Program-made: the position numbers and the translations under genes
The notes under the pieces: generated by a model
Told to the model about the DNA's origin: nothing
The model's database searches: none
Seen by the model: only the letters and a program-made list of their open reading frames with translations
In this document: positions 1 to 7,744 of the stretch, piece after piece
Numbering within the stretch: position 1 is the stretch's first letter
Layout of the letters: each line of letters begins with the position of its first letter
Assembly (NCBI GenBank): GCA_034436035.1
Contig: DAOTVW010000290.1
Location: forward strand, 1-14,657
From: UBA4823 sp034436035
Lineage (GTDB): Bacteria > Chloroflexota > Anaerolineae > Anaerolineales > UBA4823
DNA length: 14,657 nt
Direction: 5' to 3'

Positions 1-63
1 CCCAATGATGGGAAATAATTGAGGAGGGGGTGCTTCAATCATTCGCACGGGTGATTCATTCAT
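1..63 (-). CDS. 5' end of an unidentified gene, cut by the window edge
   Basis: An ATG at 63-61 opens a frame that stays open to the edge: 21 codons, MNESPVRMIEAPPPQLFPII then G. An AGGG ribosome-binding stretch lies a few bases upstream, and the gene would follow the wecC-like stop by 24 bp in the same direction, as in an operon. The fragment is too short to assign. Proline-rich starts of this kind occur in polysaccharide ABC export permeases, which would suit a wecC neighbour, but that is only a guess. Confidence 0.5.
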   Translation of the reverse strand, partial: MNESPVRMIEAPPPQLFPIIG

Positions 64-87
64 ATTTCCCTTAACACAGTATCATGG

Positions 88-1368
88 CTAATCTTTTGAT
101 GGACTCCCTAATTTGACCACCCGAAAACCTTCTGCTTTCCAATGCCACTCGTCCAATAAGTTAACAGCATCCACCACTAAACGACCCGGCATCATCTTTG
201 CAATGGTGGCAGGATCGAATGTTCGAAACGGTTGATGCGCCACCAGGATAACCATCAGCGCTGCATCCTGCAAGGCTTCCTCGAGCGATTGTGCAGTAGG
301 AACTCCCTCAACTTTTATGTGAACACGGTTCGGCTCAAAAGCACGAACCTTTGCTCCAGCTTGTAGCAGCTGTTGACAAACCGCAATGGCGGGTGATTCG
401 CGCACATCATCAACATCTGCTTTATAAGAAAGCCCTAACGCGGCGACGTTTACTCCGCGCAGATCTCCAACCGAGCGGCGGATTATATCAACCACAAAAG
501 CCGGCTGTTCATCATTGACCATCCGAGCAGTGCGGATTAGCCGTGCCAAATCTGGGGCAGCTTCGACGAGAAACCAGGGGTCGACACTGATACAGTGCCC
601 GCCAACGCCGATACCCGGCTGAAGGATATTCACCCGCGGGTGGCGGTTTGCCAGGGCGATCGCCTCCCAAATATCGACTCCAAACCGATCGGCAAGCCGG
701 GCAAATTCATTAGCGATAGCGATGTTCACATCCCGATATGTGTTTTCCATTAACTTTACCATTTCGGCAGTTGTCGCATCGGTCAAAATGAGCTCTCCGC
801 GCACAAATAACCGATATAGTTCTCGCCCAGCTTCTGCCGAGGCTCGATCGACACCGCCGATCACCCGCGCATTCTCGATGAGTTCACGTAAAATTTGACC
901 CGGTAAAACACGTTCAGGGACATAAGCCAAGTGAAAATCTATTCCGCTTTTTAATCCACTTTGTTCTAAGAGCGGGGCGACGACATCCATTGTGGTGCGC
1001 GGGGGTGATGTGGATTCAAGTACCACTAAATTCCCTTTTCGTAGATAAGGCGCAATTGCAGCGGCTGCAGCAGAGACCGCCCGCAAATCTGCTTTTTTAT
1101 CTTCGTAAAATGGAGTGGGTACTGCAATAATAAAGGCATCCGCTTCTTGTGGTTGATTGCGGATGCTCAAATTGCCAGAACGCAAAGCAGCCTGCACCAA
1201 CGTCCGTAAACCCGGTTCCTGGATATGCAATCCACCATTCTGGAGTGTTTGAACGACCTCCGGGTTGATATCCACTCCAATCACCTGTAACCCATGAGTC
1301 GCAAAAGTACTTGCGGTGGGCAATCCGATATAGCCCAACCCTAAAACACACACTTTATTAAAATTCAA
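88..1368 (-). CDS. wecC: UDP-N-acetyl-D-mannosamine dehydrogenase (WecC-like nucleotide sugar dehydrogenase)
   Basis: Oxidises UDP-ManNAc to UDP-ManNAcA with two NAD+ in the cytoplasm, supplying an acidic sugar for surface polysaccharide. At 426 aa it is the usual family length. Residues 7-20 carry the Rossmann motif GLGYIGLPTA. IAVPTPF (81-87), ESTSPP (118-123) and YVPERVLPG (149-157) follow, then the central-domain segment KLMENTYRDVNIA with Lys205. NRHPRVNILQPG and GVGGHCISVDPWF hold the catalytic Cys259, and RESPA (323-327) lies in the C-terminal UDP-binding domain. Many of these strings match E. coli WecC almost residue for residue, closer than UDP-glucose dehydrogenases. The start is TTG (1368-1366), fixed by AGGAGG five bases upstream. 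The gene lies 45 bp after the transporter ATPase stop with no clear terminator between, so read-through is possible although the functions are unrelated. Exact substrate is inferred from similarity. Confidence 0.9.
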   Translation of the reverse strand: MNFNKVCVLGLGYIGLPTASTFATHGLQVIGVDINPEVVQTLQNGGLHIQEPGLRTLVQAALRSGNLSIRNQPQEADAFIIAVPTPFYEDKKADLRAVSAAAAAIAPYLRKGNLVVLESTSPPRTTMDVVAPLLEQSGLKSGIDFHLAYVPERVLPGQILRELIENARVIGGVDRASAEAGRELYRLFVRGELILTDATTAEMVKLMENTYRDVNIAIANEFARLADRFGVDIWEAIALANRHPRVNILQPGIGVGGHCISVDPWFLVEAAPDLARLIRTARMVNDEQPAFVVDIIRRSVGDLRGVNVAALGLSYKADVDDVRESPAIAVCQQLLQAGAKVRAFEPNRVHIKVEGVPTAQSLEEALQDAALMVILVAHQPFRTFDPATIAKMMPGRLVVDAVNLLDEWHWKAEGFRVVKLGSPSKD

Positions 1369-1373
1369 GGATT

Positions 1374-1379
1374 CCTCCT
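1374..1379 (-). promoter_or_regulatory. Ribosome binding site that fixes a TTG start for wecC
   Basis: The minus strand reads AGGAGG, then five bases, then TTG. No ATG fits the protein's N-terminus (MNFNKVCVLG) at this spacing, so the TTG at 1368-1366 is the start. Confidence 0.8.
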
Positions 1380-1413
1380 ACTACGGTTAATGCAACACGA
1401 GAGCATCTCACGG

Positions 1414-2940
1414 TTATGCTTCGGCGACCTGTGCACCCGCCATTAATAAGCCCAGCCCTTCGCGGGTTGCCTCACTCGCATCCAATGTCGCAACGATCTG
1501 ACCGCGATACATGACTGCGATGCGATCGGAAAGCGCCATGATTTCGTCCAGTTCCGCAGAAACGAGCAAAACCGCCACACCGCGATCACGCATTTGTACG
1601 ATTTGCTGATGGATATATTCAATCGAGCCGACATCCAGCCCTCGGGTTGGCTGATTGGCTATTAATAATTTTACCGGGCGGCTCAATTCCCGCGCCACAA
1701 TCACTTTTTGCTGATTTCCCCCCGACAACTTCGAAGCAGGCAGATATGGGCTAGGAGTACGGACATCAAATTCCTCAACCAGGCGGCGAGCATACTCATC
1801 CACCGCTTTGTTTTGGATGACGTAATTATGGGCAAAGGGTGGTTTGTAATAGGTACAAAGTATTAGATTGTCTGCCACCGGGAAGGATAAAACCAATCCA
1901 TGCCTTTGCCGATCTTCAGGAATATGCGCCAATCCATTTTCGATCATTGGCCGCGGCGGGCTAGCCGTTACATCGATCCCGCCTAAATGGACACTGCCTT
2001 GATGAGGAGTACGTAGCCCTGTCAAAGCCTCGACCAATTCAGTTTGACCATTCCCCTGGACTCCGGCAATCCCAAGGATTTCTCCAGCCCGCACATGAAA
2101 GGAGAGATTCCGCACTGCTTCTAAACCGCGTTGATCAAATACCGATAAATTCTTCACCTCGAAGACCACATCGCCTGGTTTAGCTGGTTCTTTTTCAACG
2201 GTGAGGATCACTTCTCTGCCAACCATCATCTCCGCCAGATGCGCCTCATTCGTTTCTTGCGGTGTAACGGTGCCAACAACCCTTCCAGCACGCATCACCG
2301 TGATACGATCCGCAATAGCTAATACTTCCTTTAGTTTATGGGTGATGAAAATGATCGAGACGCCCTGGTTAGAGAGTTCTCGAATAATGCGAAATAGGTC
2401 ATCCACCTCTTGCGGTGTCAAAACAGCAGTCGGTTCGTCTAGTATCAATATCTCTGCTTTTCGATAGAGGGTTTTGATGATTTCCACCCGCTGCTGCACG
2501 CCAACTGGCAGGTCTTGAATAATTGCCTGTGGATCGACTTCTAAACCATATTGCTTCGACAGCGTTCGCACCTGTTCTGCAACGGTCTTCTGGTCGAGGA
2601 AACCATTTTTAATGGTTTCTTCACCCAGCATGATATTTTCGGTTACTGTAAAAACCGGAATGAGCATGAAATGCTGATGCACCATCCCGATTCCTTGGGC
2701 AATCGCATCTTTCGGCGAAGTAAATTTCACCGCTTTTCCATTGCGGTAAATATCACCAGCATCCGCCAGATATAACCCATAGAGGATATTCATTAAAGTG
2801 GTTTTACCCGCACCATTCTCACCTAATAAAGCATGTATTTCGCCTTTACGTAAATCAAAATCAACCCGGTCATTCGCTAATACGCCAGGAAATTGTTTGG
2901 TAATCCCTTTTACTTCCAGAATGATTTCTTCGTTATTCAT
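1414..2940 (-). CDS. Nucleoside-type ABC importer ATPase with two nucleotide-binding domains (NupO/YufO-like)
   Basis: Energises the BMP-type importer encoded just upstream and acts on the inner face of the membrane. The 508-aa length fits the fused two-domain ATPases of sugar and nucleoside importers. Domain 1 (about 6-245) has Walker A GENGAGKT (40-47), Q-loop Gln89, a diverged signature LPVGVQQR (144-151), Walker B ILILDEPT (164-171) and switch His201. Domain 2 (about 258-500) has a degenerate Walker A GVQGNGQT (293-300), a good signature LSGGNQQ (405-411) and a Walker B, LLIANQPTRGLD, in which the usual Asp-Glu pair is Asn-Gln. That asymmetry is typical of this ATPase class, so one site is probably non-catalytic. 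Start is ATG at 2940 with AGGAG 7 bases upstream. The gap to the preceding permease is 12 bp. It is the last gene of the set, whereas B. subtilis has the ATPase before the permeases. Confidence 0.93.
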   Translation of the reverse strand: MNNEEIILEVKGITKQFPGVLANDRVDFDLRKGEIHALLGENGAGKTTLMNILYGLYLADAGDIYRNGKAVKFTSPKDAIAQGIGMVHQHFMLIPVFTVTENIMLGEETIKNGFLDQKTVAEQVRTLSKQYGLEVDPQAIIQDLPVGVQQRVEIIKTLYRKAEILILDEPTAVLTPQEVDDLFRIIRELSNQGVSIIFITHKLKEVLAIADRITVMRAGRVVGTVTPQETNEAHLAEMMVGREVILTVEKEPAKPGDVVFEVKNLSVFDQRGLEAVRNLSFHVRAGEILGIAGVQGNGQTELVEALTGLRTPHQGSVHLGGIDVTASPPRPMIENGLAHIPEDRQRHGLVLSFPVADNLILCTYYKPPFAHNYVIQNKAVDEYARRLVEEFDVRTPSPYLPASKLSGGNQQKVIVARELSRPVKLLIANQPTRGLDVGSIEYIHQQIVQMRDRGVAVLLVSAELDEIMALSDRIAVMYRGQIVATLDASEATREGLGLLMAGAQVAEA

Positions 2941-2952
2941 TACCGGTCTCCT

Positions 2953-4023
2953 TTATTTCTCATACGGGACGCCATCCGCTTTCGGTGGTGTGGTTCGTCC
3001 AATAATTCCGGTTAAGATTAACATGGTTAGGATGTAGGGTACTAACCCTACAATCGAAGATTGTTGCAAGAAAGCCCATTGTGGTGGAATGAGGGTGCGG
3101 AAAAATTGGAGATTTATTTGCAATGCTTGAGCAGCCCCAAAAACTAACGCGGCTGCCCATGCCCCAAATGGTGACCAATTTCCGAAAATCATGGCTGCCA
3201 ATGATATAAAGCCGCGTCCATTGGTCATTAATGGTTCAAAGGAGGGCACGGATTCCAGGGTGAAATATGCTCCTGCTAAACCAGCGATCATTCCTCCAAT
3301 GATGACATTCCAATAACGCATCTTATACACATTAATCCCGACGGTATCCGCTGCACGAGGATGTTCACCGACCGCACGCGTTCTAAGTCCCCAGCGGGTA
3401 TAGAATAACACCACATGGGAAAGGATCACTAATACAATCGCGCTAATAGCAATCGGCTGCTGCTCGAATATTTTACCGATCATCGGGATATTGGCAATAA
3501 TGGGGATCTGGATGCGCGGCAGAACTCCCGGCGCGTGAGGCACTTGCCCGCCAAAGATACTTCCTTTTTCGAAAAAGAGCTGCCGGTTCAAGAAACCGCT
3601 AATTCCTACCGCCAGCAAATTAATCACCGTTCCGCCAATGATTTGATCCACCTTGAAAGTGATGGACAGCCAGGCATGCAGCAATCCCAACAAGCCACCG
3701 GTTAAAATCGCTACCACCACTCCAGTTAACAAACTAGGCAAAGGCTGAACACCTAAAATCGTATTCATGTAGATAGCAGCAAACCAACCAAAAAAGGCAG
3801 ATGCCAGCATCATCCCTTCTATACCGATGTTAACCACACCAGATCTTTCGCAGAAAATACCACTCAATGCGCCAAGCGTAAGGGGGGTAGCTACTGCAAT
3901 AGTTGTGGCAAGCATGCTGACGATAATCGTAGCAGGAGAAACTTGCGAGCCTCCCACTAACACCACAACCCCGATTAAAACGACAATAATCAAAGTGATG
4001 AACAAGAATCGTCGGATATCCAT
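2953..4023 (-). CDS. Nucleoside-type ABC importer permease 2 (NupQ/YufQ-like)
   Basis: Inner-membrane subunit of the importer, 356 aa, in the BPD_transp_2 family that also includes sugar and branched-chain amino acid permeases. An N-terminal hydrophobic segment (about 6-26) is followed by several more across the chain (roughly 30-55, 68-90, 96-118, 128-146, 190-208, 238-256, 271-300, 325-342). Hallmarks are VVNIGIEGMM (63-72), VDQIIGGTVINLLA (125-138), GLRTRAVGEHPRAADTVG (212-229) and NGRGFISLAAMIFG (268-281), all close to YufQ-type proteins. The ATG at 4023 has AGGAGG six bases upstream, and only 9 bp separate it from the preceding permease stop, so translation of the two is likely coupled. 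It should pair with the 380-aa permease as a heterodimer. Confidence 0.92.
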   Translation of the reverse strand: MDIRRFLFITLIIVVLIGVVVLVGGSQVSPATIIVSMLATTIAVATPLTLGALSGIFCERSGVVNIGIEGMMLASAFFGWFAAIYMNTILGVQPLPSLLTGVVVAILTGGLLGLLHAWLSITFKVDQIIGGTVINLLAVGISGFLNRQLFFEKGSIFGGQVPHAPGVLPRIQIPIIANIPMIGKIFEQQPIAISAIVLVILSHVVLFYTRWGLRTRAVGEHPRAADTVGINVYKMRYWNVIIGGMIAGLAGAYFTLESVPSFEPLMTNGRGFISLAAMIFGNWSPFGAWAAALVFGAAQALQINLQFFRTLIPPQWAFLQQSSIVGLVPYILTMLILTGIIGRTTPPKADGVPYEK

Positions 4024-4032
4024 GGTAACCTC

Positions 4033-5175
4033 CTACCCGCCCCAACCTCGGGTTAAGACCACGCGTTCCTCGCGTGCTTTGATCCGGAAAATAAAGCGGA
4101 CAATTGCATCGGCAGCAACGAAGAGCAGGATCAATGCTTGGATCACGGAAATAACATCCACCGGTATTTGGGTAAGGAACTGCATTCGGGTTCCCCCATT
4201 CCGCATAGCCCCAAATAAAATGGCAGAAAGGATTACTCCTAATGGATGACTCTTTGCAAGCAAGGCAATCGCAATGGCATCAAATCCATAACCGATAGAA
4301 AATCCCAACTCATGACGGTAGTTCAACGCCGTCACTTCAATCGCGCCTGCCATGCCCGCTAACATACCCGAAAGAGTCATGCTCAGCACGATCGTGCGTC
4401 CGACATTCACACCCGCATATTTTCCGGCATCGGGATTGGCACCGGCAGTGCGGATTTCAAACCCCAGTGTTGTTTTCCACAGTAAAAACCAGACCAAAAT
4501 AGCGACAATGATCGCCAGTATAAACCCCCAATGCATACGATAACCGCTAAAGATAGGTGTAAAGCGAGCGCTTTCGGCAATTTCGGGGGTACGGGCAATG
4601 ACATTCAGCGGGTTGGGGTCTTTCATCGGTCCATTAAGTAGATAGCTGACCATGTTCAAGGCAATGTAGTTCATCATGATCGTGTTGATCACTTCGTGTC
4701 CGCCGGTGCGTGCTTTTAACCAACCCGGTATTGCTCCCCAAATTCCGCCAGCAATAATCCCTGCAAGAACCGTGATAGGCAAATGAATAATCGTAGGAAG
4801 TTTAATGCCTAATAATCCAGGCAAAGCATAACCCACCCAAGCCGATGCGACAGCGCCGAGCGCTAATTGTCCTTCGGCGCCAATGTTGAACAAACCACCT
4901 TTAAACGCCAGAGCTACCGCTAAACCAGCAAAGATATACGGCGAAGCCCAAACGGATGTTTCACTCAAAGCTTTTGTCGATCCGAATGCCCCTTCAAGCA
5001 AACCCAGATACGCGGAGATCGGATTGCCACCTGCAATGGCGATTACAATCCCCCCCACAACAAACGCGGTTAATACCGCCAATATTGGCACCAAAAACCC
5101 ACTCCAACTCGATGTGAACCAGTCTTGAATTCGCCCTTTAAGAAATTGGTTTTTTTGTCCCTGCTTAGCTTCCAT
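4033..5175 (-). CDS. Nucleoside-type ABC importer permease 1 (NupP/YufP-like)
   Basis: Partner permease of the importer, 380 aa. A short charged N-terminus (MEAKQGQKNQFLKGR) precedes the first hydrophobic segment (about 27-49), and further segments run to about residue 364. Family marks are LFNIGAEGQLALG (95-107), the counterpart of NIGIEG in the partner, and LKARTGGHEVINTIMMNYIA (153-172), the cytoplasmic loop expected to contact the ATPase. GFEIRTAGANPDAGKYAGV (238-256) is also conserved. Start is ATG at 5175, with GGAG seven bases upstream, a weaker site than those of its neighbours. It is the first gene after the bmpA terminator and has a candidate promoter at 5264-5292. Purine nucleosides are the likely substrate class by family; the sequence alone cannot settle it. 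Confidence 0.92.
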   Translation of the reverse strand: MEAKQGQKNQFLKGRIQDWFTSSWSGFLVPILAVLTAFVVGGIVIAIAGGNPISAYLGLLEGAFGSTKALSETSVWASPYIFAGLAVALAFKGGLFNIGAEGQLALGAVASAWVGYALPGLLGIKLPTIIHLPITVLAGIIAGGIWGAIPGWLKARTGGHEVINTIMMNYIALNMVSYLLNGPMKDPNPLNVIARTPEIAESARFTPIFSGYRMHWGFILAIIVAILVWFLLWKTTLGFEIRTAGANPDAGKYAGVNVGRTIVLSMTLSGMLAGMAGAIEVTALNYRHELGFSIGYGFDAIAIALLAKSHPLGVILSAILFGAMRNGGTRMQFLTQIPVDVISVIQALILLFVAADAIVRFIFRIKAREERVVLTRGWGG

Positions 5176-5218
5176 TCACACACTCCATCAAAGGTTGCTG
5201 ATCGTGTCTATTTCTATG

Positions 5219-5308
5219 GACAGGATTGAAAAAACAACAAACATCTCTGATCATTTTTGTTAAATTATAAAATATTTATGATGGGTTGCTAATCTTTTCA
5301 ATCCTGTC
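5219..5308. repeat. 14-bp perfect inverted repeat around the permease promoter
   Basis: GACAGGATTGAAAA at 5219-5232 is repeated as its exact complement TTTTCAATCCTGTC at 5295-5308, 62 bases apart. A further AATCCTGTC core is at 5370-5378. A degenerate direct copy also exists: GGTTGCTGATC..TGTCTAT (5193-5211) against GGTTGCTAATC..TGTCTAT (5284-5311), the first lacking 9-10 central bases. The core looks like a dispersed short-repeat family rather than part of a gene. Confidence 0.75.
5264..5292 (-). promoter_or_regulatory. Candidate sigma-70 promoter for the permease-ATPase genes
   Basis: The minus strand shows TTAGCA (5292-5287), a 17-base spacer and a perfect TATAAT (5269-5264). It lies between the bmpA terminator and the first permease gene, giving a leader of about 80 bases. 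The -35 is weak (4 of 6). The promoter sits between the arms of an inverted repeat (5219-5232 and 5295-5308). Confidence 0.55.
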
Positions 5309-5334
5309 TATCCAAATACAAGGCACAAAAATTG

Positions 5335-5368
5335 ATAAAAAAGGGGAAAGAGCGATACTCTTTCCCCT
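5335..5368 (-). terminator. Intrinsic terminator after bmpA
   Basis: On the minus strand, about 22 bases after the bmpA stop, GGGGAAAGAG pairs perfectly with CTCTTTCCCC (10 bp, 5-base loop; arms 5358-5367 and 5343-5352), followed by TTTTTT (5342-5337). There is no T tract on the other side, so it acts leftward only. It should stop or reduce transcription from bmpA into the permeases. Confidence 0.92.
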
Positions 5369-5389
5369 GAATCCTGTCAGATTGTTCGA

Positions 5390-6427
5390 TTATGAACCAG
5401 GTTTAGCAGGTGGAACATTTGTTTTAATCGTACCATCCTGTAAGCCTTTGGCAATTTCCTCCATCTTGGCTTTTACTTCAGCCGGAACGACGCTATCCAG
5501 ATCGTGGAACGGTGCATAGCCAGCCTTACCGAGATAATTGCCACCAGGGAACTTGCCTTCTTTCGCTAATTTGATCAATTCAAAGGTGCCCGGTGTGAGC
5601 AATTTCATCGCGCTGGAAAGCAGAACCTTCTGCGCTTCTGGAACAGTGTAGTACTGGTCTGTGTCAACACCGATGGCATAGACGCCCTTCTCAGCAGCGC
5701 CGAGCAGTGCACCGTTACCGGTCTTACCGCCAGCGCCAAAGATGATATCAACACCCTTGTCGATCATCGAAAGAGCAGTGGTTTTACCCCACTCCGGATC
5801 AGTAAAGGTTTTGTCAAAGCCAACGTCATTATGGTACACCACAGTGACTTCTACAGTAGGATCAATATATGCCGCGCCAGCGCGATAACCTTCACCAAAA
5901 CGCCACACAGGAGGTACTGCATCTGTACCCAGGACGGCACCGATCTTTTTGGTTTTGGTCATCATGGCTGCCAGGGCACCAACGAGGAAACCAGACTGAT
6001 CTTCGGGGAATACTAATCCAGCAAGATTAGGAATGGTTTCTGATTGGAATTGATCCACACCGATGAATTTGATATCGGGATATTTCTTGGCGGCTGCAAT
6101 GGTTGCTTCACCCAACGCAAACCCAACCGTGACAATGACATCATATTTCGCATCGGCAAATGTCGCGATGTTCTTGTCATAGTCTTTCGAGTCGGTTGTT
6201 TCAATATATTGGACTTTCGCGCCAAGTTCCTTCTCGGCTTGTTTCACGCCTTCCCAGGTGGACTGGTTGAAGGATTTGTCGTCAATTTTTCCGACATCGG
6301 TAACCAAACCGACACAAAAGACATCCGGCGAAGAGCAATCTTCCTTTTTCTCCGCCGCTGGTGCGCAGGCTGATAAAAGCATGGATGCAATCATCAGAAC
6401 TGCTAATATAGTGGATAGTTTTTTCAT
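5390..6427 (-). CDS. bmpA: BMP-family nucleoside-binding lipoprotein of the ABC importer
   Basis: Extracytoplasmic solute-binding protein, anchored by lipid, that hands substrate (probably purine nucleosides) to the permeases. From the chosen start it has 345 aa. A lipoprotein signal peptide MKKLSTILAVLMIASMLLSAC ends at lipidated Cys21 (lipobox LSAC). The mature protein shows the BMP marks GLVTDVGKIDDKSFNQ, a VGFALGEA strand, KFIGVDQF, PEDQSGFLVGALAA and DIIFGAGGKTGNGAL. The frame can be extended six codons to a TTG at 6445, but those codons (FWRRK) are the ribosome binding site itself: GGAGGAG (6438-6432), four A's, then ATG at 6427, so the ATG is preferred. A good promoter lies 145-173 bases upstream and a strong terminator follows. 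Confidence 0.94.
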   Translation of the reverse strand: MKKLSTILAVLMIASMLLSACAPAAEKKEDCSSPDVFCVGLVTDVGKIDDKSFNQSTWEGVKQAEKELGAKVQYIETTDSKDYDKNIATFADAKYDVIVTVGFALGEATIAAAKKYPDIKFIGVDQFQSETIPNLAGLVFPEDQSGFLVGALAAMMTKTKKIGAVLGTDAVPPVWRFGEGYRAGAAYIDPTVEVTVVYHNDVGFDKTFTDPEWGKTTALSMIDKGVDIIFGAGGKTGNGALLGAAEKGVYAIGVDTDQYYTVPEAQKVLLSSAMKLLTPGTFELIKLAKEGKFPGGNYLGKAGYAPFHDLDSVVPAEVKAKMEEIAKGLQDGTIKTNVPPAKPGS

Positions 6428-6571
6428 TTTTCTCCTCCAAAACAAAGTGAATTGAGAGTTTCTAAAATCAGATAGCAGAAAAGGAAATCATGGATTAATT
6501 GATTTTGGCTTCCCTCCTTTATAAAATGAGATTCTCCGCTTTTTCACGGTTTTGCCTCACGATACGTTATA

Positions 6572-6600
6572 AGTGTAGCATGAAGAACGGAGTTACGCAA
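6572..6600 (-). promoter_or_regulatory. Candidate sigma-70 promoter of bmpA
   Basis: The minus strand reads TTGCGT (6600-6595), a spacer of exactly 17 bases, then TACACT (6577-6572), matching consensus at 4 positions in each box. The transcript would have an untranslated leader of about 135 bases. I see no known riboswitch in that leader; the purine riboswitch consensus is not present. Confidence 0.6.
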
Positions 6601-6673
6601 CCTGTATTTAATCATATCTTCATAATTTATTACTCTAAAATAGGTTCTATTGCTCATCTCCTTCAACAAAACG

Positions 6674-7744
6674 CTACCGCAGTTCGCCAGTGGCTGGGTC
6701 TACACCAGTATCAATCTGACCAGATAACAATTCTGTAACCATATCAGTGACATACGTCTGTTTTCCTGGGCTGAATAGGTCGGCATTGACATTGGTCAAT
6801 GTCAATCCAGAACTGCTCATCTGTCCCCCTTTTCCATCCAGCAATTGGGGAAGCATGGACTTTAGCTCCTCTAACGGCTCGTTGCTTTGGATAGAAGCAA
6901 TCCATTGTGCTTGCAATTTTTCTGGAGGGGTTTGGTCACTGATGAGTTTGAATCCAGCCAAACCAAAGGTGGATATCCAGCTGTCCAGCGGTTTATAGAG
7001 AAAAACTGTTTTAACTGCCCATGTTTGAAAATAAGCAACCCCGGCATCGATATCCCCTTGTCCAGAAGCGGGATTTAATGCCCAATATAACGGGTAAGTC
7101 GGGATCGGGAATGGGGGATAGAGGGGCTGACAAAGACCGCACATGAATTTGACTCCATTGGCGAATCCGTTTTGGGCAGCTTTCCCCTCGATGGCTGTAT
7201 TATCCGATACAACGCCCACTCTCCATTCATCTGTCACTGTGGCTGCCAGAAACCCTGCCACGAATCCCTCCCAATCTGGGCGATAGGGTTGTAACTCAAT
7301 CACGCTCAGGTTTGCTTGGGGCGTTAACGCTGTCGAACCAATGGCAAGGAATTGGGTTTGCGGAGCTGCGTGAGCAAGGCTTTCCAAATCAGAATCATTA
7401 GAAATCACCACCGCAACCCGGATGGATTGACTGGCAAGTTCCTCTTTAGTCAAGCCAGTTCGGGTTTCAAATTTAAGACCATTGGCTTGGGCGGTATCTT
7501 CTAAAATGGTTTGGATTTCATTCAGGAATGCTTGTTCGGTTGTGGATGGAGCAATTAATAATAAAAAGGAGGGTTGCGGAGTTGGGCTGACCGTTGGTAT
7601 CGCTGTTACGGTTGGTGCTTCCGTAATGCTTGGGCTAGGGGTTATTTTCGGTGAAGGAGAATTGCACCCACTCAGCGCGATAAAGAATAAAAATAGGAGC
7701 AAAAGGATTGGTCGTTTAGATCGAGCAAAGATGGCTAAATGCAT
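6674..7744 (-). CDS. Divergent BMP-like substrate-binding lipoprotein
   Basis: A 356-aa exported lipoprotein. Positively charged N-terminus (ARSKR), a leucine/phenylalanine-rich core (12-23) and lipobox LSGC with lipidated Cys27 are clear. A proline/threonine/serine-rich tether (28-59) leads to the folded part. From residue 60 the layout follows the BMP fold: FLLLIAPSTTEQAF, a strand with AVVISND (111-117), TQFLAIGS, then PDWEGFVAGFLAATVTDEWRVGVVSD (156-181), which lines up with the PEDQSGFLVGALAA...KKIGAVLG stretch of the bmpA product next door. The hallmark DDKSFN is absent, so ligand contacts differ. A CGLC motif (202-205) could be a disulfide or metal site. No clear Shine-Dalgarno precedes the ATG, but no other ATG, GTG or TTG occurs before the upstream in-frame stop. 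It ends 246 bases before the bmpA start. Role is inferred: alternative or accessory binding protein. Confidence 0.75.
   Translation of the reverse strand: MHLAIFARSKRPILLLLFLFFIALSGCNSPSPKITPSPSITEAPTVTAIPTVSPTPQPSFLLLIAPSTTEQAFLNEIQTILEDTAQANGLKFETRTGLTKEELASQSIRVAVVISNDSDLESLAHAAPQTQFLAIGSTALTPQANLSVIELQPYRPDWEGFVAGFLAATVTDEWRVGVVSDNTAIEGKAAQNGFANGVKFMCGLCQPLYPPFPIPTYPLYWALNPASGQGDIDAGVAYFQTWAVKTVFLYKPLDSWISTFGLAGFKLISDQTPPEKLQAQWIASIQSNEPLEELKSMLPQLLDGKGGQMSSSGLTLTNVNADLFSPGKQTYVTDMVTELLSGQIDTGVDPATGELR

Noticed and set aside
425..430. Second ATPase site of the transporter (Asn-Gln in place of Asp-Glu at the second Walker B) as a disabling mutation
   Set aside because: The listed positions are residues 425-430 of the protein encoded at 1414-2940. 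This substitution is normal for the second domain of sugar/nucleoside-type fused ATPases.
3827..4249. 140-codon frame on the plus strand
   Set aside because: Antisense to both permease genes, low-complexity composition, no family marks and no ribosome binding site; it mirrors the real permease frames.
6044..6373. 109-codon frame on the plus strand
   Set aside because: Antisense to bmpA, whose product is unmistakable; not independently supported.
6428..6445. TTG start that would lengthen the bmpA product by six residues
   Set aside because: Those codons are the GGAGGAG ribosome binding site, and the ATG version gives a standard lipoprotein signal peptide.
6428..6575. Purine or c-di-GMP riboswitch in the bmpA leader
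   Set aside because: Looked for because of the nucleoside transporter; the conserved core sequences of those riboswitches are not there.
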